Below are positions 22,517-32,789 of a DNA stretch of 64,000 nucleotides, in pieces. A program made the position numbers and the translations under genes. Source of the stretch: Celoporthe dispersa (taxonomy: Eukaryota; Ascomycota; Sordariomycetes; Diaporthales; Cryphonectriaceae); contig WAID01000003.1 of assembly GCA_016584495.1 (NCBI GenBank), positions 992,001 to 1,056,000 on the forward strand, read 5' to 3'. The notes under the pieces are model-generated. The model had not been told where the DNA came from. It did not search any database and was given only the letters and a program-made list of their open reading frames with translations. Within the stretch, counting starts at the first letter, position 1; every line of letters starts with the position of its first letter.

Positions 22517-23413
22517 TGCTGCTTCCTGGTAAAAGAGATCTCGCGGTGGGTGAGAACACGGCCAGAGAAGTCAGATAAGAAGGAGCCCTAGAGCCAGTGT
22601 GTATGCATGTGGGTGGTTACTTTGAACAGGGCGAGACAGACGACATTGACCAATTGCGCGTTGTATATCGATTTTTTTTTTGAGCCTTCCTGACTGCGAA
22701 GATCACACATGCGTTGCAACAAAGTTCTGTGCAGCCTGGGAAATGGAGAGCAGGGCGAGAATCTGCTTGTTAAGGCTAAGCATTGTTCGAGCGAGTTCCC
22801 GTCGTGATTGCATGGTCTCCGAGGCCGTCGGCGCAGATGCAGCAGGCAAGATGCAACAGGCGGGCCTTTGGAAATGGGGACATCGGAGACTCTTACTATA
22901 GCTGGCAAGGCGCTAGCGATATAGAAAAAGAAAAGACAGAAAAAAATAAATCAATAAATGGGTAGCGTACCGTACTTTCGGCATTCCTAATCTATAGCCC
23001 AAGAATAGAAGAAATCGGAATCCGTCCCGCGTCCAGTAGGCCGAGGAAGTTCATGCCGATTAGGCGTAGGCTGGCTAGCGCGGTCAGCAGGAATCACTGC
23101 GTGCATGATTCCTTTTTGTGTTGGCCCCCAAAGGTTGCATAGGGACACGGACATTAGATCAACCCGCTGTCCAGGTACATCACTAGTACCTCACAGGCTT
23201 GTCTGTTATGTCTCATATTAATGCTGTCCCGCAATGGTGCATATGAATCATTCAATATTAATCCTGCAGCTGCCATATGAGAATCCTGTGACCCAGCTAC
23301 TCGACAAGGTCTTTTAGATGGTCTGCATCTCCCACTGTTGAGATCGGTCGAGAAAAGCAGGCACTACTTTGTTTTCTCCGTTATTATCAGCCCACTGGAC
23401 GAGCGAAAACATA
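22517..23413. promoter_or_regulatory. Divergent promoter region between membrane protein and A-T-R gene
   Basis: About 0.9 kb between two outward-facing genes, with no convincing ORF. AT-rich patches occur at 22915-22960 and 23210-23280. It should contain both promoters. Confidence 0.4.
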
Positions 23414-26400
23414 ATGGCGCAGGCGGCTCCACAACATGCTGTCGGCCGGCGTCTGCTGCCGTCGTACGTCGACGAGATCGCCCACTCAGACCCGTCTCGC
23501 ATCCTGTACTCATTCACGAGGGACCCATCGCGTGGGTTCCAGGACGTTACTGCCTTCAAGTTCGCTCGGGCTGTCAACAGGTGTGCCTGGTATCTGGAGC
23601 GGGTCCTAGGAAAGGGCTGGCACTTTCCGACGGTTCTCTACATTGGGCCGCAGGATCTCGTCTATGCGATCCTGATCCTCGCCTGCGTCAAGACGGGCTA
23701 CAAGCTCCTGGCCAGCTCCCCCAGGAACACCCTGGACGCCCACCTGTCCCTCGCGAAAGAGACAGACTGCCACGTTCTCCTGCTCCACTTCACCTTTCGC
23801 CCGCCCGTCATCAAGGAGATCCTCTCTGCGCGGGCGATGCGCGTGGTCAAGATCGATACCGCGGAGCACTGGCTCGACGAGGCTGCCAACCGCCTGGAGC
23901 CGGAAGATCCCCCCTACCCGTACACCAAGACATACGAGCAGGCCCACAACGAGCCATGGCTGGTGCTGCACACGTCGGGCTCGACAGGCAGGCCCAAGCC
24001 CATCGTCCAGACACACGCGACCTACCTGCCCCTCGACGCCTACCGGCTTATACCCCAGCACCTCAGAGGCCAGGCCCCCGTGTATCCCGTCTCCTGCAGG
24101 GGGGAGCCGCGTATACCTCGGCCTACCTCTCTTCCACTGCGCGGGCATCAGCACGCTCCTCCCCAGCTCCATCTACAACGAGTTTACCGTGGTGCTGGGG
24201 CCCTTCCCGCCCTCTGCCGCGGCTGTCGATGCCATGCACGAGCACGGCAACATCCAGGAGAGCATCCACGCGCCAGCGGTCCTGGTGGAGCTCGCCAAGG
24301 ACCCCGCCGCCGTCGACCGCCTGGCCCGCATCGAGCAGGTCACGTACGGGGGCGGGCCCCTGCCGCAGGCCGTGGGTGACCTCTTGTCGACGCGGACCCG
24401 GCTGCACAGCGCGCTGGGCTCGACCGAGGCGGGCATCATGCCCGGGCTGGTTCTCGTCGAGCAGGATAGGCGGGACTGGGGGTATATCGGCCTGAGCCCT
24501 GCCGTGGGCGCCGAGTACCGCCACGTGTCGGGGGATCTGTACGAGCAGGTGATTGTGAGGAGACCGGAGCTGGCGCCGTGGCAGGGTATCTTTGGGACGT
24601 TTTCCCACTGCATGGAGTGGCGCATGAAAGATTTATACTCGCCGCACCCGACGCGGGAGGATGCCTGGCTCTACCGCGGCCGCAGCGACGACATCGTCGT
24701 CTTCTCGACAGGCGAGAAGCTCAACCCGGTCGATATGGAGAGTGTCATCCAGGCGGACCCCAAGGTTAGTGCCGCCATCATCAGCGGGATGGGGCGGTTC
24801 CAGTCCAGCCTGCTGGTGGAAGCCACAACGCCGCCAACGGGCGGCCAGTACGAACGCCAGAGGCGGGAGCTGCTCGAGAGCATCTGGCCCACGGTTGAGG
24901 CCGCGAACGAGGCAAGCCCTTCACACGCGCGCATCCACCGGGATATGATCCTCTTTACATCTCCTGACAAGCCTATGCCGAGGGCCGGTAAGGGCACAGT
25001 ACAGCGTCGGGCCACGCTGGACCTGTACGCCGCAGAGCTGGACGCGCTGTATGGGACTGGCGATGCGTCCGCTGCGGAGGATGCGGCTGTATATCACGGC
25101 AGCGTCGAGTACGTGGTCAAGTCTATCGTGGCCAGGTCTATGCACCTGCCGGCCCACAGCATCCCCGCCCAGGCGGACCTCTTTGGGCTGGGACTCGACT
25201 CGCTCCAGGTGATCGCCATCGCCAGGAAGCTCAGCAGCTATCTGTCCCAGCTGGGGCGGGACACGCGGGTGGCACCTCAGGCCATTTACTCCAACCCGAG
25301 CATCGCTGCCTTGATCACTGCCGTGCAGGATGCTGCAGAAGACAGGAGGGCGGCACGAGACCCAGAGAGAACCGAGAGAAATATGCAGAGGCTTTACGAC
25401 CTCTATACGGACAACCTGCCCGTGTCCGCGCGGGAGCCTCTGCCGGCACCAGCCCAGCTTACCGTGCTCCTCACGGGCTCGACCGGCTCGCTGGGTTCCT
25501 ATGTCCTTCACTCCCTGCTCCTGAACAGCAGCGTCTCCCGCATCTATTGTCTCAACCGGGGCCCGCAGAGTCTTGACCGGCAGCATAAGTCACAGGCAGC
25601 AAAGGGCCTGCTCCCGCCCGACCAAGACAAGGTGACATGTATCGATGCGGACCTGTCGAAGCCACGCTTTGGCCTGCGTCCAGCCGAGTACAAGACGCTG
25701 CTCGGGACCGTCACAAACGTGATCCACAACGCTTGGCAGGTTGACTTCAACCTGTCCGTCGAGTCGTTTGCGCCTCAGATCGCTGCCGTGCGTCGCCTGG
25801 TCGACTTTTCCGCGCACGCTCGCTTCGGCCCAGCCATATTCTTCATCTCCAGCATCAGCGCCGTCGCCAACTGGTCCGCTGCCATTGAATCCTCAGGTTG
25901 CAGCGGCAACACGGGCTCGAGCAAGAACACAAAGGTACCGCAGCAGGTCTTCCACGACCTGCACATCCCCGAGCCCATCGGCTACGGCCAGTCCAAGTTC
26001 CTCGCCGAGCGTGTGCTCGACGCTGCCGCGACGCAGGCCAATGTCACCACAGTGATCTGCCGCCTAGGCCAGGTGGCCGGCCCGACGACGGCTGAGGGCG
26101 TCTGGCCCCGGAAAGAGTGGCTGCCGAGTCTCCTAGCCAGCTCCAAGCATCTGGGCAAGCTTCCCGCATCGCTAGGCCGGCTGGAGAGGGTGGACTGGGT
26201 CCCCGTGGACGTGCTGGGCCGGGTCATCGTCGAGCTGGCCGTCGGTGGTCACCCACCAGAGAAGAAGACGACACCTGGAGCCGATGTACACCATGTGGTG
26301 AATCCGCGGCCGACCGAGTGGCGCTGCCTGGTCCCCACAGTCGCGGCGGCCCTTGGTGTCGAGACGGTGCCGCTGGGAGACTGGGTGGAGGAGCTGAGCT

Positions 26401-26603
26401 CGAGCCGGAAGGAGGAGGGCGGCGAGGTGGCTTCCAACCCGGCCCTCAAGATCATGGATTTCTATTGGGGGATCGACGTGTCCAGGAGACAGGAGGTCCA
26501 GCTGGACACGGAGAAATCTGTCCGTGCCTCGCCGACGCTGGCTGAACTGCAGGCCGTGCAGGTTGCCTGGGTAGAGAACTGGCTGACACAGTGGGGTTTT
26601 TGA
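23414..26603 (+). CDS. NRPS-like A-T-R enzyme (carboxylate-activating reductase), one frameshift
   Basis: I prefer ATG 23414 (MAQAAPQHAVGRRLLPS) over the in-frame ATG at 23369. The adenylation domain shows LHTSGSTGRPKP (A3), YGGGPLP and GSTEAG (A5), LYRGRSDDIVVFSTGEKLNP (A7-A8) and PRAGKG (A10 lysine). A carrier domain follows with LGLDSLQV, the Ser at 25200-25202 taking phosphopantetheine. Then comes a thioester-reductase domain with LLTGSTGSLGSYVL (NADPH binding) and GYGQSKFLAERV (catalytic Tyr-Lys), up to TGA 26601-26603. Length is about 1062 residues, normal for A-T-R. The A domain breaks once: an extra G in the G6 run at 24099-24104 separates IPQHLRGQ from RVYLGLPLFHCAG. There is no condensation domain, so it should reduce one acid to an aldehyde. 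With PAL nearby, a cinnamate or prenylated benzoate-type acid is the best guess. Confidence 0.88.
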
Positions 26604-27626
26604 GGACCCACCCCCACTCACTCGTGCTGCCCTTGTGGACGAGGAAGCACTTTTTCTAGCTCCCTCAAGCTCGTTCGCATAATGAAATCTTGTTACTACA
26701 TTTAGTACAGAGAACATCCGTCAGACTATGTGTGTGGAGGCTCGATGATATGCGACAGCTAAAGGAGTGACCACTCCCAGCTGGCTGGAAGCGGTGGTGG
26801 CCTATATAGCTGCGTAGACGGTCGGACTCACACAGATGATGTCTGTGTACCATAACACCTGTACAGAGTTTTTGCCTCCAAGAAGAGTGATTGCCTGTCT
26901 TATAAGGTAATTTTTGAGCTCGCTCTCGGGTTGCCTCTCTTAGTTTCTAGTCGTTATATATATCCCATAGTAATTTCCCTTCTTTACACCCTTTCCTGTA
27001 AGAAATCAGAGCGCTTCTTCTTCTTCTTCTTTTTTTTTTTGGGGGGGGGGGCGGGGGACGCACAGTTCCATTTACACAATGAGCACTGCAGTAATCTCAA
27101 CTGCGTCAAACATCGTATATTCAGGTCTAGACCCTAGGAGGCTGTCCAGTTGCCAGCCAGAAAGTCGTCAGAGTCGTTGAATGAGTTCACTGTCATGGCC
27201 AGGTCCGTGAGACCGAAGAAGTCGGTTGTCTCGTTGGAGGTCTGGAGCTGGGATTGTGCTGGGTCGGCAGCTGACGGCGTGTGACCCGACGGACGAGAAG
27301 CATGTACCTGATCTCGTCCCAGCGCCGGGACCAAGTCCTGTCCCGCAGTCAGTGGTTAGGCAATGGCTACTAATGTCGGCTGGAGTCTCAGCCTGCGTTT
27401 GTTACCGATATATTGAGGGGTGCATTCTGGACCGGCCGATCAGCTGCAGCCAGCCGGACCTGGCTCGTAGTCTGAGCCAAGTAGCAGCACTAATATATAT
27501 ATCCCTCAGACACACCTGAGTATTATTGATCACCTTCCTCAGAGCATCACACCCCGGAGCGCTCTCAAGTAGCAACGGTCTGCTGGACGCAGACTGTGGA
27601 AACATCATCTGCCGCGCAATATAGCA
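26604..27626. other. Intergenic with poly-T/poly-G tract
   Basis: About 1 kb. It has a (CTT)n run passing into T and G homopolymers at 27014-27051. The only protein-like stretch is on the minus strand at 27134-27334, listed separately. Confidence 0.45.
27134..27334 (-). other. Possible remnant of a protein C-terminus
   Basis: A 66-codon minus frame ending in ETTDFFGLTDLAMTVNS and DDFLAGNW, an acidic/aromatic tail of the kind seen at the end of fungal zinc-cluster regulators. No zinc-cluster or middle-homology region lies upstream, so this is at most a leftover or an unrelated small ORF. Confidence 0.15.
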
Positions 27627-28828
27627 ATGGCTTCCAACTATGAATCTCAGCGCCAGTCGAGATGGATCGAGTTGTTTGATCCTATGAGATACCGCCCAAT
27701 CCTGGAAATAATCTCATCGCACTTGACCATGGCCGATGTCTTGGTGCTGCGCCAAGTGTGCAAACGAATCAGGGTGAACATGCAGAACAAGCTTCCCAAC
27801 ATTAACACTCAGCTACGCGGCTTTGTGGACAGCCCTGCTGTGTTCCGATCTCAGCTGGGAAACCATGGCGGACTCATCTCGGGACCTTTTGCCCTCAGCT
27901 TCTTCGAGCTGGGCCATCCGCGGGCCTTGTGCCTGGATGTCTTCGTCAAAGCTGGGGCTGATGCCGACCAGTTTGTACAGTATATGGTAGAAAGCGAAGG
28001 GTATCAGAGTGATGACCCAGAAGCTGAAACGGTAAAGAGCCGACCTTCAAGGGAACACGCCAAGTCGAGTTCTTGCTGATCCCTTGGCAGACTTCAAAAT
28101 GTTGTGTCTATGTTCGCAGCACACAACCAGACAAGAAGCTCCGCATCACCCAGACCAGCGCGACTCCTATCCAGGCTATTCTCACATCCGCGTACACAAC
28201 AGCCTCCACTAACTTCATCACGTGGAACAAAGCATTCTCGCTCTTTCCACGACAAACACTCATCGATCATCAATTTTATCCTCTGAGACCGGTAGATCAG
28301 GGATTCGGCATTCACCTCAACGAGCTTGCTCAACAAGGCTGGACAACTCGGGATATGGCATGGCCGGATCTCCCAAGCCCAAGGGCTCGCGGGATCACTG
28401 GTGTACGGCGCGTGGGTGATGGTTTGAGCCTGGTCGTTCCGCTGGAGACCGACTCTGTTCAGGTGCCAGAGACACCGGATTTTGTGATTGAGTACGCTCA
28501 ATTTAATGTTCACAAGAATCAGATTGCACTCCCGAGGGGTCTGTTTCTGGGGATCAAAGCGCAGAAGCTGGCACTGCCCGCCACGCTCCACGGCTACACC
28601 ACTGCTTGTCCGTCATGGCGTTCATATGTGGCAACGAGGCTGGTGCGTTGGGCCTGGCTCGAACTGTATAAATCGGAGGCGGGGGAGCGTCTCATTCGAT
28701 CTAAACACACTTACCCGCTCATCTCCTCTGTTGCCGTTTCCGATTTGCCGGAGTCTTGGGACTATGCCGACGACCAGATACCGCGGTGGTATGCAGAATG
28801 GGACGAGCTGGAGAGAGGACAAGGCTGA
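27627..28828 (+). CDS. F-box-like hypothetical protein
   Basis: Two exons joined across an intron at 28032-28090 (GTAAAG to GGCAG, phase 0) give about 380 residues. Residues around 15-55 read MRYRPILEIISSHLTMADVL followed by VLRQVCKRIRVNM, a fair match to the F-box pattern in which a Pro and Leu-rich helix is followed by the VCKR stretch. The rest has no domain I can name; it includes WTTRDMAWPDL and ends EWDELERGQG. F-box proteins recruit substrates to SCF ubiquitin ligases, and fungal genomes hold many such divergent orphans. It lies about 1 kb past the A-T-R gene and shows no sign of belonging to the pathway. AATAAA occurs shortly after the stop at 28889. Confidence 0.65.
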
Positions 28829-31691
28829 TGAGGCTCAAATGAGCCTGGGCGATATCTATAAGATCAGTACATAGTTCATAGCGTGAAGAATAAAATTATT
28901 AGGTGCTGAGCAAGGGGATGCCGCCCACTCTTCCCTAGGCATCCTGACAGCGACATCTCCACCCTGCAGTGCCACCAGCAATGAGGATTTCCCCGCTCCG
29001 GTTGGGCCCAGTAGTGAGTGACATTAAGCTTGTCAGTAAAGCTATTGCAATACAGTGAAAGGCGTGCCGAAGAAGAGAAGGCCTGCGCCTCTAAAGAACA
29101 CCCGTTTGCCACAAGCGCTCTCTCTCGCTGCAACATCCCAAGATCTATATACCAGCCAGCAAACAAGAGCTCAGAAGCGAGAACTCACCGACCAAGGCGA
29201 ACGCTTGCGACGGCGGCGACGATCAGCTCAACCATCCGCGCCAAGACCGGCCACGGTCTCTCAAGGCTTAGGTAGTGTCCCACAGAACACATAAAGCAAG
29301 CCGCCGCGCGATGCTGAAGACGACCCCTCGGACAAGCAACCCCAACAATCCGAGGCAGTATCTCTACTGTCTGAAGGGAACTTGGAGAAGCCGCAGCGCC
29401 GTTACGCAGAGATGGATCGCGCCAGCACAGTGCTTGTCCTTGTATATGGTGCCCTTATTCTTCCTCGACGTATTGTCCGGCGGTGTTGTTTCGCCCCGAG
29501 TTGAGTGATCCCGCAGACGGCGTTCGGCGGAGGGTTGAGGCAGACTTCATCCTCGCGAGTGCGTCATACATCTTCACGTTTGGCCCGAGGGAGGTCCGCG
29601 GCCAGTGCTGGTGTTTCCGCCAGTAATCAGTACGGTTGTTACTGTCCGCGTCGTCGCGTGCCGTTTTCGTGTGCGCGTGCTCGCCCGCCGTGGCGGTAGT
29701 CGGTCGCTGCCGCTTTGCTCTAGGTAGGCGCGATGTGTCTGTCGCATGAGATCGTTCGCGTTTCTGGCTCGTGGGTTGTAGAGTAGGCGCTGGTGGCAGC
29801 TACGGCTTCATAGGCCTATGTAATATGCGATGTGGCCAAAAGAGAAAATAACACGGGTGGGCAATGTTGTATGACAAGTGTGTGCCTTTGCGCGGGCCAT
29901 GCTCGCAAGAAACCAAACAAGACCCAAGGTTGATGTAGTCGTGGGAGTGAGGAAGCAGCGTCGCCCTTGGGATGAGATCATAATCTTCTTATCTTGCAGT
30001 ATCAGCGTATCAGCAGGACCGCGGCGCACGATTGTACCGCGCCTCCAGTCCAGAGTTCTATAATTTCCTAGCTAAACAATTCGCTAGAGCGACGCATGAA
30101 GCCTCGTTCCGAATTGCAGACTCTTGTCGATAATTCTGCGCATGTTTTGTGCAAGTAAATCCGCTGCGTGTCTTTTACGCGCATGGGTGCGAGGATGGCG
30201 GGGGTACACTTTATCAGCGGTACGACCCGTAGACAAGGTTTCCGCTGTCCTGGTATGGGGCGGTCCCATGATGCACCTTGCTGTGTTCTACCCAAGCTTG
30301 CCCAGAAGTAGGCAACACGAGAGGTGGCCGCAGGGCGGACACTCGGAAGATCGAGCCAGCTAGAGCTAGAGCTAGAGCCACAGCGGTTCGCTAGGGCACT
30401 CAGGGCGCTGTAGTTAGCCCGGTATATCCACTTAGACGCTATCACCCTAAACTGCGGAAGGTATACATGGCAACGTTTTTTTTTTGGGGGGGGGGGGCTC
30501 TGGCGAAATCACCATGTCGCGCACTTGCTGGTCAGCATTATCAACAATCAAGAGAGTATGTCTCTGATCCAGGATACTAAATTTCTGAAGCAGTTGTCCG
30601 CGGACCATGGGCTTCTTGGAGCCTGGTGGGCGCAAAGGGCTGGAGGGCAATGGAGCTTCAGTGGTCAGCATAAATCTTGGCTGGGAACTCCGTTCATACA
30701 AAGACCTTGGCTCGGCCATGGCCCGATCCTACAAAATATGTACCTGATACCAGGTGGACGATGTAATGCAGCCACTTTATGTGTGTATATGTATGCCAAT
30801 ACATTCGTCGTATGTGCAGCCAATACCAAGCAAGTCCCTCTGATCGCAGGCGTCGCGCCGTCGCGAATAGAGTGCTCGCCTGGTAGCAGGTTACCAGGGG
30901 TGCATTTAAGCTGTCTCAGCGGTCCTCTTGGTGGCATCTGCAGAGGACAACACTTTAGCTCTTCCACATTCCAATTAATATCCTACAGACAGACGGCCAC
31001 CCTGATGCATTAGCTACTAGGGTCGACCGCGCACTTCCGATCGTGAGCGAATACCTACCTTCAGCAGATATCGGCGCGCAACAAGCGTTGTGGTCGACTG
31101 CTCCAGCCAAGCTGCTCATCGCGTGTAAGTCACTCTCCGGCGTATTCGGACACGACGTCCGCATCTTTCTTCGTATTCCGGCTCAACTCCCACAGCTCGA
31201 TCCCCCACGACGACCACGGGAGCGTCCAGAGAAACGAGAGAGGCAGCACATGGACGACCATCCGCCGCCAGACCAGTCGAGATCGGGTGGTCTTCAGCTG
31301 GAGAACCGAAGGAGACGAGCAGACGGCCCTCTGCAGGACTTTGTACCATCCCAGAAGCCCCCATTCAGTAGCACACTTCGCAGGCGCTCGACCTTCTCCC
31401 CGGCTTTCTTTAGCAACCTCTCCAAGCTTCGGCTCACGGGTCGTGCTCTGCAAGAATTTGTCCGCCAGAACGAGAACAGCCCTCGTCCATCCGAGCCCGG
31501 AGCATGGCCTGGGGTACCTCGCGACTCCGAGGTTGCCACGCTGGAGAGACCTTCGGCCACAGAAGCGGGTGGTCCAGACCTCAGCGATCTTCGAGGGGTA
31601 TGCATACCTGTATTGCTCAATCATCAAACCCATCATCAAGCTGACCAGCAAGCATGCATAGTACCGGGGCCCAACAAACGTTTCTCACGCG
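28829..31691. other. Intergenic, gene remnants possible
   Basis: 2.9 kb without a gene I can support. A plus frame at 29055-29294 reads a basic, Arg-rich sequence. A minus frame at 30447-30719 contains HTLLIVDNADQQ, like the Walker-B/kinase-2 strand of NB-ARC ATPases. A minus reading at 31700-31600 contains a hydrophobic stretch YYACLLVSLMMGLMIEQY. All look like decayed pieces. A T/G homopolymer lies at 30476-30496. Confidence 0.35.
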
Positions 31692-32789
31692 ATGGCGTCT
31701 CCGTCGGTCTCTCTCTCGGGCAGCCAGTACACACAGCGAAGCAGAGTAACAAGCGTTACCCCCAGGACCAGATCGTCCTCTGCATATGATGCGAACTTCG
31801 GACAACATCTGATCGACCACAATATCTACCCTCCATTCTACGACTTCCCTGACGGGCGTCCACACCCCGAGCCGGCCAACCTTGATACAATTCGACAGGC
31901 CCTCCGCGTTCCTGGACCATCGCTCTCACCGTCCGATGTCTCTCAGTCAGCCTTTGAAGACTTTCAGCGCGAAAACAGGGCGAAGTCGCGACACAGTCTT
32001 ATGCGCCATGTCGTCCCACGTCTTGCTGGCAATGCCGACATTCCGAACGAGGGACATCATCCGTTTGCAAACCTGGACTCGCTCACCAGCAACCATACTA
32101 TGACTCCAGTTCCTGATTTCTTTGATGGGGCTTGGATCTGGGATGTAGACCAGCAAGTCAGAAAAGATCTGGACAAGATCATCGTACCGACTAGGAACGT
32201 GGGGGTTCCTGTGGCACCCAACTTCTTCCTAGAGGCCAAGAGTGTTGAAGAAGGGGTCCTGGAGATAGCAGAAAAACAGGCAGTCTATGACGGCGCTTAC
32301 GGGGCTGTCGGGATGCTTGCTCTGGACAACTATCTCGAGGAGACGCCTGTCTATGACGGGAATGCCCATGCCTTTTCCTCAACCCTCATGGGTGGGACGC
32401 TCACACTCTACGCACACCATGTCACCGCGCCTGCCGGCCCCGGGGAGAGGCCAGAGCATCACACCACGCAGCTCATGGCTTATGCCCTGACGGGCAGCAA
32501 AGATGTTTGGCTGGAGGGCACCCAGGCCTTTCGGAATCTGAGGATGCTGGCCAAAGACATGCGCGACCAGCTCATACGGCGCGCCAATACAATAGCGCGC
32601 TACCAGGTCTTCAAGGAGTTTGAGGACCCCAAGGACTCCGACGACTTCGACGTCTACGACCTCGACAACTTGGAGGACTTGGGGGACTCTGAGGATGAAC
32701 AGGACGAACAGGACGAACAGGACGAACAGGAGACACACGAGACACACGAGATGAGTGCTGGGCACACTGCTCGAGGTTCTTTGCTATGA
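31692..32789 (+). CDS. Fungal hypothetical protein, FLEAK family (DUF7924-like), acidic tail
   Basis: Intact 365-codon single exon. The middle reads VPVAPNFFLEAKS, EKQAVYDGAYGA, ETPVYDGNAHAFSSTLMGGT, LYAHHVTAP and HHTTQLMAYALTG. This order is shared by a large family of fungal hypothetical proteins, which I believe is the one catalogued as DUF7924; this is from memory and not searched. The FLEAK motif after a strand resembles the E-x-K half of a PD-(D/E)xK nuclease core, but I cannot identify the matching acid with confidence. The C-terminus is strongly acidic and ends with DEQ tripeptide repeats and ETHETHE. Members are common in accessory regions of fungal genomes; function unknown. Confidence 0.7.
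   Translation: MASPSVSLSGSQYTQRSRVTSVTPRTRSSSAYDANFGQHLIDHNIYPPFYDFPDGRPHPEPANLDTIRQALRVPGPSLSPSDVSQSAFEDFQRENRAKSRHSLMRHVVPRLAGNADIPNEGHHPFANLDSLTSNHTMTPVPDFFDGAWIWDVDQQVRKDLDKIIVPTRNVGVPVAPNFFLEAKSVEEGVLEIAEKQAVYDGAYGAVGMLALDNYLEETPVYDGNAHAFSSTLMGGTLTLYAHHVTAPAGPGERPEHHTTQLMAYALTGSKDVWLEGTQAFRNLRMLAKDMRDQLIRRANTIARYQVFKEFEDPKDSDDFDVYDLDNLEDLGDSEDEQDEQDEQDEQETHETHEMSAGHTARGSLL

Noticed and set aside
23338..24495. 385-codon plus ORF and long minus ORFs inside the A-T-R gene
   Set aside because: Shadows of a GC-rich real gene; the conserved adenylation motifs are in the other frames.
31043..31789. 248-codon plus ORF overlapping the start of the FLEAK-family gene
   Set aside because: Low-complexity basic sequence, overlaps a well-supported gene, and competes with equally open frames on both strands.
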